From positions 1 to 34,917 of IMG/VR virus record IMGVR_UViG_3300028025_002147: a DNA stretch of 34,917 nt; one strand, 5' to 3'. The DNA is from a virus. The notes beneath the pieces are model-generated. The model searched no databases. It worked only from the letters and a program-made list of their open reading frames with translations, and was not told the origin of the DNA. Made by a program: the position numbers and the translations under genes. Of this stretch, positions 8,039-16,228 are shown in pieces; within the stretch, counting starts at the first letter, position 1; every line of letters begins with the position of its first letter.

Positions 8039-8346
8039 TGCAGAACACAAAAGACAAGCTGGTCTATACAGTCACCATTTGCGTGACTCTCACCCTGTGT
8101 TTCTCCGTGTTAGCCATGGTGGTCGCCTTTATGTTGGGGCTATGGGCCAAGGAAGTGGACAATGCGGAAATTTTCAAAATGATTTCACCAGCATTCAGTA
8201 CCCTAATTGGCGGGATGATTGGGTTCCTGAGTGGTATCAAACTGAACCAAGACGACACGATAGATAAACCAAAGGAGAGTAAAGATGATGGGATTAGATG
8301 CGTTGCTGCAGGTGGGCGGGAAACTGATCGACAAACTGATACCTGA
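8038..8346 (+). CDS. Two-helix membrane protein (possible holin-like)
   Basis: The start lies in a TAATG overlap with the nuclease stop. The 102-residue product has two hydrophobic segments: about residues 10-36 (TVTICVTLTLCFSVLAMVVAF) and 50-68 (FSTLIGGMIGFLSGIKL). This is the two-pass layout of class II holins or holin antagonists. The last 20 residues are hydrophilic and end RETDRQTDT. They are encoded over the first 62 bases of the next gene, an unusually long overlap, so this tail may have arisen by loss of an earlier stop. Function is inferred only from topology and position. Confidence 0.6.
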   Translation: MQNTKDKLVYTVTICVTLTLCFSVLAMVVAFMLGLWAKEVDNAEIFKMISPAFSTLIGGMIGFLSGIKLNQDDTIDKPKESKDDGIRCVAAGGRETDRQTDT

Positions 8347-8692
8347 CCCGGAGGCTAAAGCAAAGGCCCAGTTTGAACTGGCCAAGATGGTTCAAGATGG
8401 TGAGTTAGCAAAACTGGCTAACGAAACTAAGCTGTTTGAAGTTGAGCAGGAAAACGTTACTCGGCGTGCTGAAGCCGATATGGCCAGTGACTCATGGCTG
8501 TCTAAAAACATTCGCCCCATGACTCTCATATTTCTTTTGGCTGCATATTCTGGCTTTGCTATTGCATCCATCTTTGAACTTGAAACCCGTGGTGCTTACG
8601 TTGAACTTCTGGGGCAATGGGGTATGCTGGTTATGAGTTTTTATTTTGGCGGACGTACTATGGAAAAAATTGCTGACAGGGTGAAGAAATGA
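8285..8692 (+). CDS. 3TM-family holin
   Basis: The 135-residue protein resembles phage and gene-transfer-agent holins of the 3TM family. It has an amphipathic N-terminus (LLQVGGKLIDKLIPDPEAKA), a charged helix, then hydrophobic segments near residues 80-101 (RPMTLIFLLAAYSGFAIASI) and 110-124, ending in FGGRTMEKI. Holins form lesions in the inner membrane that let the endolysin reach the wall. A strong AAAGGAG site precedes ATG 8285 (ATG 8288 is the alternative). Its stop overlaps the endolysin start (ATGA), the usual holin-endolysin coupling. Confidence 0.8.
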   Translation: MMGLDALLQVGGKLIDKLIPDPEAKAKAQFELAKMVQDGELAKLANETKLFEVEQENVTRRAEADMASDSWLSKNIRPMTLIFLLAAYSGFAIASIFELETRGAYVELLGQWGMLVMSFYFGGRTMEKIADRVKK

Positions 8693-9117
8693 ATTTGACT
8701 GAACACTTTACACTTGAAGAACTTACGCACACAGACCACAGAGAGTTTGACAATATTCCAAATGAAAACGAATTGGAAAACCTCAAACGGCTTGCATCCT
8801 TCCTCGAAGAAGTTAAAACCGCACTTGGTGGAAAACCCGTCATGGTCAACTCAGCTTTTAGAAATAAGCAAGTCAATGATGCTGTGGGCTCTAAAGATAC
8901 TAGCCAGCATCGTATTGGTTGTGCTGTGGACATCAGGGTTCCTGGATTGACACCTGATCAAGTAGTCAAAACAATTATTGCTTCTGGTTTACCCTACGAT
9001 CAAATCATTCGCGAGTTTGACCGATGGACACATCTAAGCATTCCAAACACTCCAGATACCAAGCCTCGCAAACAAGCTTTAATTATTGATAAAGCTGGTA
9101 CTAGAATTTATGCTTGA
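8689..9117 (+). CDS. Endolysin, peptidase M15A-type
   Basis: The 142-residue protein matches D-Ala-D-Ala carboxypeptidase-like M15A enzymes. SAFRN (residues 55-59) is followed by SQHRIGCAVD with zinc ligands H74 and D81, and by RWTHLSI with H115. It would cut peptide cross-links in the host cell wall. No signal peptide is present, so access through the holin encoded just upstream is expected. The C-terminus ends shortly after the catalytic domain with no added binding domain. Confidence 0.88.
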   Translation: MNLTEHFTLEELTHTDHREFDNIPNENELENLKRLASFLEEVKTALGGKPVMVNSAFRNKQVNDAVGSKDTSQHRIGCAVDIRVPGLTPDQVVKTIIASGLPYDQIIREFDRWTHLSIPNTPDTKPRKQALIIDKAGTRIYA

Positions 9118-9142
9118 TACACACCCAATTTAATGGGAAAAT
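9114..9142 (+). promoter_or_regulatory. Candidate sigma70-type promoter
   Basis: TTGATA (9114-9119, five of six to consensus) and GAAAAT (9137-9142, four of six) are 17 bases apart. They lie in the 60-base gap between the endolysin and the next gene, one of the few gaps in the rightward block. It would drive the virion genes downstream. The match is moderate and made by eye. Confidence 0.35.
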
Positions 9143-9177
9143 ACTCAGGTGTTTTTTAACAATGTAAAGGAGCCAAT

Positions 9178-9408
9178 ATGGCAATCGGTTTTGATCAATT
9201 TATGGAAGCAACAGGCGCTGAACTAGTCGCTGGCAACATCATCGTAGGCATTATGGCTGCTCGCAAAAAAGTAGGTAGCTTGGACGATGACGGTGTTTTT
9301 AACCTGAACGACGATGGCAAAGCTTTGGCAGATGAAATTGAAGCTGGTGGTAAAAAAGCAACAAAGGCTAAAAAAGCTGATGCTGCTGAAGCCGCTCCTG
9401 AAGCTTAA
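9178..9408 (+). CDS. Small Lys/Ala-tailed protein, function unknown
   Basis: The 76-residue product starts at ATG 9178 after a strong AAAGGAG site. Residues 1-50 are a compact acidic segment, and residues 55-76 are a low-complexity Lys/Ala/Glu tail (KKATKAKKADAAEAAPEA). I recognise no family. It comes first after a candidate promoter and directly before virion genes, which suggests a virion-associated or assembly protein, but nothing in the sequence proves this. Confidence 0.65.
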   Translation: MAIGFDQFMEATGAELVAGNIIVGIMAARKKVGSLDDDGVFNLNDDGKALADEIEAGGKKATKAKKADAAEAAPEA

Positions 9409-9423
9409 TTAAAAGGTGGGATC

Positions 9424-11094
9424 ATGCCCGGTTTACGTATTGATAATTTTTCCGGTATCGTACCGAGGACTGGTCCCACTGCGCTTGAGGGAAACCAAGC
9501 GCAAATTGCTAATAATGCCAAGCTGACGTCTCTTGAGATTCGTCCTTGGAGAACTCCGACCTTAGAGTACACGCCCAATGGCGGCGCTAGTGTTCAGTCT
9601 ATATTTAAGTTTAGTGGGCCCTCCGGCTCATCGCCTGTATGGCTTGAGTGGAACTATGACGTAGACGTTGTCCCTGGCCCAGTGGCTGACTTGTCTGAGT
9701 TTCGTTTGTATTTCACAAGTTCAGGGTTTACCCCTAGAAAAACTAACTGGGCGCTCGCTACCAGTTCAGCAACAGCCCCCTACCCCAATTCCTATTATGA
9801 GATGGGTGTTCCCGTTCCTGCGGGTGCACCAGCAGTAACCAAGGCTGGTACAGGCACTGCGCCTACAGAAGACCGCTCTTACATATACACATACGTTACT
9901 ACGTTTGGTAGCGTGGCAGAAGAGTCTGCCCCTAGCCCAGCAACTATTATCTCAGGGGTCAATACATCAGGCGACTCTGTAACAATTACAAGTTTCTCCA
10001 CGCCTCCCGCTGGCAACTACAACTTTACCCATCGCCGTATTTATCGGTCAGTGATTGGAGCTACGACAGCTTCATATTTGTTTGTGGCTGAAATTCCAAT
10101 TGCCACGGCGACTTATGTAGACACTAAGACAATTGCCCAGCTTGGCGCGGCCTTGCAGTCACTGTATTACACACCCCCACCTTCCACGCTGCAGGGTATT
10201 GTGTCAATGCCTAATGGCTTGCTAGCTGGGTTTACAGGTAATCAAATCTGGTTCTGTGAGCCGTACCTTCCCCATGCTTGGCCTGCTATATACATGCTGA
10301 CCACGGACTACCCCATTGTGGGCCTTGGCGTATTTGGCAACTCTTTGTTTGTGGGGACCACGCGCAACCCTTACATGGTAACTGGCACGACACCGTCCAG
10401 CATGATGCAAGAGAAGCTGTCGCTTGTGCAACCGTGCGTGGCTAAGAAATCTATTGTTTCTGACCAGTACGGTGTCCTGTACGCCAGCCCTAACGGTTTG
10501 GTGTCTATCTCCCCAGGTTCTCAGGAAGTAATGTCTAATGCCTTGTACACCCGTGAGGAATGGCAACTACTGAACCCGTCGAGCATGATAGGTGCCGTGT
10601 ACAACAACATGTACTTTGGTTTTTACCAAACAATAGCTGGGGCTCGTAAGTCCATCATCATTCTGCGTGGGGATAACCCTCCACTGGCTACGTTTGATTC
10701 CAACGCCAAGGCCAAGTTTGTTGAACCAGTTACTGGCACAGTGTACTTCTTGTCTGCCGCAGATAACAAGATTTATTCATTAGACACCAACACAGCCGCC
10801 AACACTGTATTTACATGGCGGTCTAAGAAGTTTATTCACAACCGGCCTACAACTTATGCTGCACTGCAACTACACGCAGATTACGTATACATGGCGGCTA
10901 ATGCTGGTTCGTACCTTACAGTCAATCTGTATGCCGAAGGCCAAGGGGTGCTGACTATTAATATGACCAGTGATGAGCCTGTACGTATTCCTAACGTGAC
11001 TCGTTCGTACTACTGGGAAATTGAGGTGGTTGGAAACGTTCCAGTTCGCCGAATTACTGTGGCTACTTCTGTTGATGAGTTGGAGATGGCTTAA
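9424..11094 (+). CDS. Virion structural protein, probable beta-rich tail component
   Basis: The 556-residue protein opens with a pattern seen in many phage tail proteins: NFSGIVPR, then ALEGNQAQIANNA, then LEIRPWRTP, which loosely recalls T7 gp12-like tail tube proteins. Residues about 140-225 (YTYVTTFGSVAEESAPSPAT, then FTHRRIYRS) look like an Ig/FN3-type insert common in virion proteins. The rest is beta-rich with repeated short turns (LGVFGNSLFVGTTRNPYMVT), compatible with a propeller. It is preceded by an AAGGTGG site, and its TAA overlaps the next ATG (TAATG). A tail nozzle or DNA-stabilising role, as for P22 gp10, is possible but not shown. Confidence 0.65.
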   Translation: MPGLRIDNFSGIVPRTGPTALEGNQAQIANNAKLTSLEIRPWRTPTLEYTPNGGASVQSIFKFSGPSGSSPVWLEWNYDVDVVPGPVADLSEFRLYFTSSGFTPRKTNWALATSSATAPYPNSYYEMGVPVPAGAPAVTKAGTGTAPTEDRSYIYTYVTTFGSVAEESAPSPATIISGVNTSGDSVTITSFSTPPAGNYNFTHRRIYRSVIGATTASYLFVAEIPIATATYVDTKTIAQLGAALQSLYYTPPPSTLQGIVSMPNGLLAGFTGNQIWFCEPYLPHAWPAIYMLTTDYPIVGLGVFGNSLFVGTTRNPYMVTGTTPSSMMQEKLSLVQPCVAKKSIVSDQYGVLYASPNGLVSISPGSQEVMSNALYTREEWQLLNPSSMIGAVYNNMYFGFYQTIAGARKSIIILRGDNPPLATFDSNAKAKFVEPVTGTVYFLSAADNKIYSLDTNTAANTVFTWRSKKFIHNRPTTYAALQLHADYVYMAANAGSYLTVNLYAEGQGVLTINMTSDEPVRIPNVTRSYYWEIEVVGNVPVRRITVATSVDELEMA

Positions 11095-13004
11095 TGTCTG
11101 CTCTGCCAAGACTACCGGGTATACCCTCAATCTCTCCGGTCCAAGACACAACCGTAGCGGCTATCCTTCGCCCAATGAAGGAAAGCATAGAGATTCTTAG
11201 CGGGGCTATATCGGGTAATCCCTTACCTAATGGCACAACTATTAGCAGTGGTCTTAACCCTGCCATTTCTCTTACAACGATTACCAACACTTATAACGGG
11301 ACTACGGATACAACAGTTCCGCCTACTGCCTCAGGGTTAACCATTAGTGCTGGTTTTACTAACATCCTGTTGAGCTGGGACGACCCTAATACCTCAGGCA
11401 CGTTTCTTAACTATGCTTATACAGAAGTCTGGCGTTCAGTAGATAACGTTTTAGCTAATGCTGTATTGCAAGGTTTTGCCCCAGGCGCGGTCTATTCTGA
11501 CCCTGTAGGAACCAACAAAAGTTTCTATTACTGGATTCGATTTGTATCTCAAGCAGACATTGCTGGCCCCTATAACAGCTCTGTAGGTACGCTTGGTGGT
11601 ACCGGCCTTGTAGGCGGTGTGGACCTTGGCCCTTTGATTGTTGATGCTACTAAGCTGGCAGCTGATGCGGTTGAGTCCGGCAAAATCAAAGACGCTGCAA
11701 TTACGACAACTAAGATTGCTAACCTTGCCGTGGGTAATGCGGCTATTGCCAACTTGGCTGTCAGTAATGCGAAGATTGCCAACCTTGCCGTTGATGATGC
11801 AAAAATCTCTGATTTATCAGTAAACAAGCTCACTGCTGGCTCTGTATCCGTAGGGCAGTACATTCAGTCAACTGGCTTTTCCTCTGGCACAAATGGCTGG
11901 AAAATTGATGGTAATGGCTCTGCCGAGTTTGGTTCAGCTTCTATTCGTGGGCAAATTACTGCGGCTCAGATTGACTCTCGTGGGCTGTCTATTAAGAACA
12001 GTTCTGGCACGGTTATCTTTGCAGCAGGTACAAACCTTGAGGCTCAGTTCATTAACCCAGCAGCTGGCTGGTTAAATTCAGCACTTGTACCCAGCATAAC
12101 GACAGCTCAAAGCACGGCTGACACAGCAAACTCAAATGCTAGTACAGCACTCTCTACAGCAAATACGGCTAACACAAACGCTTCTACTGCACTTAGTAGC
12201 GTAGCTGGTAAGTTGTCCAAAGCAGGCGACACGATTACTGGGCGAATTACATTCTCCGTAGCTGATGGCATGTTTGCTGGCACCAACACCAACAATGGTG
12301 TGTACTTTGGTAGCTCAGGCATCATTGGCCGTAAAAACTCGGTTAACACTTTCTATATAGATACTGCTGGTACTGCAGTGTTTGGTGGTGAATTGACAGC
12401 TGCCACGGGTAATTTTGTTGGTTCTATGGTTGTGGGGTCTAGCCCTACTCTGATATCTGGGCCTAACATGACTGGGTCTGGTGCCAATATTTACAATAAC
12501 GGCAGCTTTGTCCTTGGTAACGCCGCTACCAATATCTCGTTTAATGGCACGACAATGAAGCTTAACGGCGACATTGTTAATACCAACAGTATCCCGCTGG
12601 GGGCTATTTCTACTACGGTCAGTGCCACGGGCGCTATTAACTTTACTTTTACAGGCAGTACATCAACCTCGGTTACGACTGCTGCTACAACCTTCCCAGT
12701 CGGTACAGTAATTAATTGTTTTTTTACAGCCGTTAAAGTTGATTTTGGTGCTGGAGATATTAATTTACTACTAAACCTTCGGACGTCTAGCGGCACTTTA
12801 GTAGCTACGTTTCTTGGCCAGTCTGGCTTAGAGGCTGTGCAAACTATGGGCCCCGGCGGGGATAAAGTGACTGCTACCTTTACTGGAACCTACGTTATTC
12901 CTTTTGATGGGTCGTTTACAGTTGAGGCTTATATCTACAACGGGTACGGCGGTAGCTGGACTTGTAAACACGCAGATTTAATTGTACTAGCGAGCAAACG
13001 ATGA
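11094..13004 (+). CDS. Tail-tip/fibre protein with FN3 and J-like C-terminal features
   Basis: In this 636-residue protein, residues about 75-170 form an FN3-like domain (LLSWDDPN, then YTEVWRS, then FYYWIRFVS). Residues 205-247 carry decapeptide repeats (IANLAVxNAx). They are followed by GWKIDGNGSAEFGSASIRG and an AAQIDSRGL segment like the C-terminal part of lambda host-specificity protein J relatives. Residues about 340-375 are an Ala/Ser/Thr/Asn helical repeat (STADTANSNASTALSTANTA), then a Gly/Ser/Thr-rich beta tip. It probably joins the tail to the receptor-binding tip. Its start overlaps the previous stop and its stop overlaps the chaperone-like gene's start (ATGA). Confidence 0.75.
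   Translation: MSALPRLPGIPSISPVQDTTVAAILRPMKESIEILSGAISGNPLPNGTTISSGLNPAISLTTITNTYNGTTDTTVPPTASGLTISAGFTNILLSWDDPNTSGTFLNYAYTEVWRSVDNVLANAVLQGFAPGAVYSDPVGTNKSFYYWIRFVSQADIAGPYNSSVGTLGGTGLVGGVDLGPLIVDATKLAADAVESGKIKDAAITTTKIANLAVGNAAIANLAVSNAKIANLAVDDAKISDLSVNKLTAGSVSVGQYIQSTGFSSGTNGWKIDGNGSAEFGSASIRGQITAAQIDSRGLSIKNSSGTVIFAAGTNLEAQFINPAAGWLNSALVPSITTAQSTADTANSNASTALSTANTANTNASTALSSVAGKLSKAGDTITGRITFSVADGMFAGTNTNNGVYFGSSGIIGRKNSVNTFYIDTAGTAVFGGELTAATGNFVGSMVVGSSPTLISGPNMTGSGANIYNNGSFVLGNAATNISFNGTTMKLNGDIVNTNSIPLGAISTTVSATGAINFTFTGSTSTSVTTAATTFPVGTVINCFFTAVKVDFGAGDINLLLNLRTSSGTLVATFLGQSGLEAVQTMGPGGDKVTATFTGTYVIPFDGSFTVEAYIYNGYGGSWTCKHADLIVLASKR
11715..11834 (+). repeat. 30-base tandem coding repeat (four units)
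   Basis: Units at 11715-11744, 11745-11774 and 11775-11804 encode IANLAVGNAA, IANLAVSNAK and IANLAVDDAK. A fourth, diverged unit (ISDLSVNKLT) follows at 11805-11834. The pattern gives a regular helical or beta-turn connector between the FN3 domain and the tip region of the fibre protein. Confidence 0.85.
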
Positions 13005-13423
13005 TTCACTACGCTTACTACACCAACACAGGCCGGTACGTCCAGTCAGGGACTGCCACGTCTGAGGTCTCCGAATACGACATTCCTAGCGGATGCTACG
13101 TTTACTATGGTGAAGTAGACGTTGGGTCCCAGTACCATAACTTGGCAACAGACGAGCCTGCTGATAAAGGTACACCCCCTGCAGATGGATACATGTTTGA
13201 CTACACCACTAAGTCGTGGGTGCCAAATACCAGCTACCTTGACGCTAAAGCACGGTACGAAAGAGGCCAATTACTCCAAGCCAGCGACTGGACTCAAATT
13301 CCAAACAGCCCATTAACTACAACCCAGCAGACCGCATGGGCTACATACCGACAAGCACTGCGAGATATTCCTGCTCAGTCAGGGTATCCAGTAAATATTA
13401 CGTGGCCCACTGCACCTGCATAA
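13001..13423 (+). CDS. Tail fibre assembly chaperone-like protein (second copy)
   Basis: The 140-residue protein ends with the same domain as the protein at 4961-5467: LLQASDWTQIPNSPLT, YRQALRDI and NITWPTAP. The N-terminal 80 residues are unrelated between the two (here IPSGCYVYYGEVDVGSQY and a YMFDYTTKSW strand), so they probably recognise different partners. The gene starts in an ATGA overlap with the tail-tip gene, which points to that protein as its client. This pattern is typical of phage tail assembly chaperones (Phage_tail_APC type). Confidence 0.75.
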   Translation: MIHYAYYTNTGRYVQSGTATSEVSEYDIPSGCYVYYGEVDVGSQYHNLATDEPADKGTPPADGYMFDYTTKSWVPNTSYLDAKARYERGQLLQASDWTQIPNSPLTTTQQTAWATYRQALRDIPAQSGYPVNITWPTAPA

Positions 13424-13426
13424 AAT

Positions 13427-13455
13427 TTACCTTTTTTGAATAAACAATGTAAGAT
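13427..13455 (+). promoter_or_regulatory. Weak candidate promoter, possibly giving a leaderless mRNA
   Basis: TTACCT (13427-13432) and TAAGAT (13450-13455) lie 17 bases apart. The start codon at 13464 is only 8 bases after the -10 box, and no Shine-Dalgarno is visible. If used, the transcript would begin at or next to the ATG. The -35 match is poor. Confidence 0.25.
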
Positions 13456-13463
13456 ACAGCCCC

Positions 13464-13916
13464 ATGAGTAACCATACACTTCAGCCGTTAGCCGCATGGA
13501 TAACTGAGTCCGTAGAAGACCCAGAAGTATTAGAGTTTTTGACGATGGTGTATCACGCTATTGAAACTTGGGATGACATTGTTGACAAAGACAATCAGGT
13601 GACTGTGGATGATATGCACGATGTGTTTACTCAACTGCTTATAAAGTTACCAGCCAACGAATTTTATAGAGCCAACTACGCTGCACTGGCGGGTATGTTG
13701 ATTGTGGTGATTACTGCTTGGCATACGTCAAATGAGATTGATGGGTCTGCAGAAGGCAAAGCGCACGGCTACACGTTGCGCAAAGAGTTTATTAACTTGG
13801 TCGTGCTGTGTGTTGCCATGACTGGCAGTGTTGCAGATGCACGCAAAGCGTCGTTGTTGGGGTGGACATGCTCTGCTGCCAATGATTCCTTTGACGAATT
13901 TATAAGGGGCGAATAA
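13464..13916 (+). CDS. Unknown helical protein with DDIVDKD motif
   Basis: The 150-residue product is probably all-helical. Near residues 37-44 lies an acidic WDDIVDKD motif, and near 73-82 a hydrophobic stretch (LAGMLIVVITAW), too polar around it to be a sure membrane segment. A second hydrophobic stretch (FINLVVLCVAMTGSVADA) follows at about 110-127. The DDxxD-like motif recalls isoprenoid synthases, but length and context do not support that. No ribosome site precedes the ATG. Its TAA overlaps the next start (TAATG), tying it to the internal virion genes. Confidence 0.6.
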   Translation: MSNHTLQPLAAWITESVEDPEVLEFLTMVYHAIETWDDIVDKDNQVTVDDMHDVFTQLLIKLPANEFYRANYAALAGMLIVVITAWHTSNEIDGSAEGKAHGYTLRKEFINLVVLCVAMTGSVADARKASLLGWTCSAANDSFDEFIRGE

Positions 13917-14749
13917 TGGGATGGCTTGGCGGAGGTACAGCACCTGCACCTGATCCTGCGATTGGGCAGGCTCAAAAACAATTAGCGGACTTGTCTACTG
14001 AACAGTGGAACACGTTCAAGACCGATATTTACCCAACGCTTCTCAAACAACAAGAGAAAGCGGATAAACGGGCTGATGAGATATGGGCTCAAGATAAAGA
14101 AATTAGTTCATTCAATCTTGAACAAGCTAAGAAGTCTACTGAGCGTTACGAAAAGACGGCTATTCCAGCCATGGAAGCGCTTAAGAAAGACGCTGATCTT
14201 TACAACACTGCTGGTTACCAGGAACAAATGGCAGGTCAAGCCGTTGGCGATATTGCCGCAGCGGAAGAAATAGCTCGTCAAACTGGAATTCAACGTGACC
14301 GTTCTTATGGTATTGATCCAACGTCAGGTCGTTCTGGTTTGGGTTTCAACGCAAACAATGTGACTGCTGCGCTTGCTAAAGCACAGGCTGGCACTCAAAC
14401 ACGCGAAGCTGCTAAAGCTCTTGGTTTACAAAAACAAGCCAACGTGTACAGCATGGCCGCAGGACTACCAATGCAATCATTACAGCAGACTGGAAGCGCA
14501 GTTAACGCAGGCGGTGCGGGCATTGCCGCTGGTGAATCTGGTATGAACGCTACGATGAAAACCAGTGGTGCATCTAATGCTGCCTCTGGAACCGCTATGC
14601 AGGGTTGGGGCCAAGTGGGTAACTTGGGCGTTAATAAATATCAAGCTGATATCAGCCGTTACAACTCTGAGTCTGCAAACAACCCATGGAACATGGTGCT
14701 TGGTGCTGCTGCTGGTGTTGGTACTAAATTCGCTTTAGGTAAGATTTAA
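13916..14749 (+). CDS. Internal virion protein, small helical type
   Basis: The 277-residue protein starts with a Gly-rich MGWLGGGTAPAP, then a long charged helix (residues 20-85). The second half is Ala/Gly/Asn-rich (SAVNAGGAGIAAGESGMNAT) and ends with a hydrophobic NPWNMVLGAAAGVGTKFALG. This layout is like T7 gp14 or P22 ejection proteins, which leave the virion and enter the host envelope with the DNA. It is the first of three consecutive genes of rising size (277, 485 and 2668 residues), as in T7 gp14-gp15-gp16. The assignment rests on layout, not on a diagnostic motif. Confidence 0.6.
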   Translation: MGWLGGGTAPAPDPAIGQAQKQLADLSTEQWNTFKTDIYPTLLKQQEKADKRADEIWAQDKEISSFNLEQAKKSTERYEKTAIPAMEALKKDADLYNTAGYQEQMAGQAVGDIAAAEEIARQTGIQRDRSYGIDPTSGRSGLGFNANNVTAALAKAQAGTQTREAAKALGLQKQANVYSMAAGLPMQSLQQTGSAVNAGGAGIAAGESGMNATMKTSGASNAASGTAMQGWGQVGNLGVNKYQADISRYNSESANNPWNMVLGAAAGVGTKFALGKI

Positions 14750-14759
14750 GAGGCAAATT

Positions 14760-16217
14760 ATGGCAAGTTCATTTGCTCAAGGTTTTCAGATGGGTGGCAG
14801 CATGTACGACTCTGCGGAGCGTATGAAACTTGCCAAGGAACAACAAGATTGGGCTCGTGAAGAGGCTTTAGCCAAACGTGCTGAGCGTCAGCGTGAAGCG
14901 GATATTCGTACCGCTGGTGCAGAAACTATTAGCATGGAAGGTAAGCCTGTCGAATATTTAGGCGGTACTGGTATTGATAGAGGTCCACAACCTGCTGAAG
15001 CGCAAACCGCTTTGCGTTCTGACATTGCTACTGCGCCTGCCAAAATATATTCAGCCGAACAAGCACAGCAAGATTATTTGCGTCGTTTACGCGCACTTGA
15101 CGTAAACAAAGCGCAACAATATGAAAAGGGTGCATTAGAGCTTGGCGAACTTAATCGCGCTGCACGCTACTCAAAAAACCAAGAGCTTGCCCTTGGGTTT
15201 AACAATTCAGTGATTCAAGATTTAACTGAAGCCAATGGTGACGCTGCGTCTGTTATTGAAAAACGGTTTATCCCTTTGTACAACGCCGATAAGCTAGATG
15301 GTTTTAAAGACGGTGGTCGAGCAAAGATTGTCCCTAGTGCTGTAGGCGGCGATAAAAGTATTGTTATCACGTACAAAGACGGTAAGCAAGAAACAATGCC
15401 TGCCGACATGAAGACTCTGCAAGAGTTGACTAATTACACGCAAGATAAAATGATGCGGTCTTCGACTCCAGAGAACTACTGGAAAGCCAAGACACAGGCA
15501 CTTGAAGAACGCAAAACAGCGGCTACTGAATCATCTGCTGCATCGTCTGCTATTTCTGCTGGTGCCACTGCGCAAAATGCCGCTACAAACGCTAAACAAT
15601 TAGATGCACAAATTAAAGCTGGTTTGTTTGAAGCCCAAGCTGGTCAAGCCCGTGCAAGTGCTGCTTCATCTACGGCGCATGCGGCTGTGTATCGAAACAT
15701 GGCTGAGTTGTACAAATCAAACAAAGAAGCTGGTGAAGCAGTTAAGCCGTACTTGACTAAGTATGAAGCATTAACTGACAAAGAAAGAGACGGTCCTGAA
15801 GGCCAACGTATCTTGGAAGAAGGCGCTTTAGCTGCTGCTAAAAAATCAACTGATGTCACAGCCCTTATTAACAGCTTAAAGAAAGCTGATAAGTCTAAGC
15901 CGCCTGAAGTTAGCCCAGAAGCATTTAAAAACGCATATCAAGATTTGCGCGAAGCCGGTAATGACACTGAAGCTATTAAAGCAGTCAAAAAGAAATGGCC
16001 CATGGTATTTGGAGAATCCAAATTGGATAAAGCTATGGGGGGCACTTCAGACAAATCGGTTGAGCCTGTTGTAGAAGGTCGTCCTCTCTACAATAAAACA
16101 AATGCTGAACTATTAAAAATGGCCAAGCGTGCAATTGGGACAAGTACCTCTGATGCACGGGATGCCCAAGCTGAGTTAGATGCTCGCAAAGGTGAGCCTC
16201 GTATGAAAGCATTTTAA
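14760..16217 (+). CDS. Internal virion protein, long helical type
   Basis: The 485-residue protein begins FAQGFQMGGSMYDSAERMKL, then has a Gln/Arg-rich coiled coil (EQQDWAREEALAKRAERQRE) and a small beta segment near residues 185-215 (IVITYKDGKQETMPADM). A long Ala/Gln-rich coiled-coil region follows (about 235-340). The last 60 residues (NKTNAELLKMAKRA) look like a short helical tail domain. ATG 14760 follows an AAGAGG site. Its size, composition and place before the giant protein fit a T7 gp15-like ejection protein. Confidence 0.6.
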   Translation: MASSFAQGFQMGGSMYDSAERMKLAKEQQDWAREEALAKRAERQREADIRTAGAETISMEGKPVEYLGGTGIDRGPQPAEAQTALRSDIATAPAKIYSAEQAQQDYLRRLRALDVNKAQQYEKGALELGELNRAARYSKNQELALGFNNSVIQDLTEANGDAASVIEKRFIPLYNADKLDGFKDGGRAKIVPSAVGGDKSIVITYKDGKQETMPADMKTLQELTNYTQDKMMRSSTPENYWKAKTQALEERKTAATESSAASSAISAGATAQNAATNAKQLDAQIKAGLFEAQAGQARASAASSTAHAAVYRNMAELYKSNKEAGEAVKPYLTKYEALTDKERDGPEGQRILEEGALAAAKKSTDVTALINSLKKADKSKPPEVSPEAFKNAYQDLREAGNDTEAIKAVKKKWPMVFGESKLDKAMGGTSDKSVEPVVEGRPLYNKTNAELLKMAKRAIGTSTSDARDAQAELDARKGEPRMKAF

Positions 16218-16228
16218 GGTAGTACAAC

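Noticed and set aside
9119-9157. Possible rightward terminator after the endolysin
   Set aside because: ACACC/GGTGT gives only five pairs around a long loop before six T. This is too weak to call, and it overlaps a better candidate promoter.
13571-13595. DDIVDKD read as an isoprenoid synthase DDxxD motif
   Set aside because: The protein is far too short, lacks the second Asp-rich motif and sits in a virion gene context.
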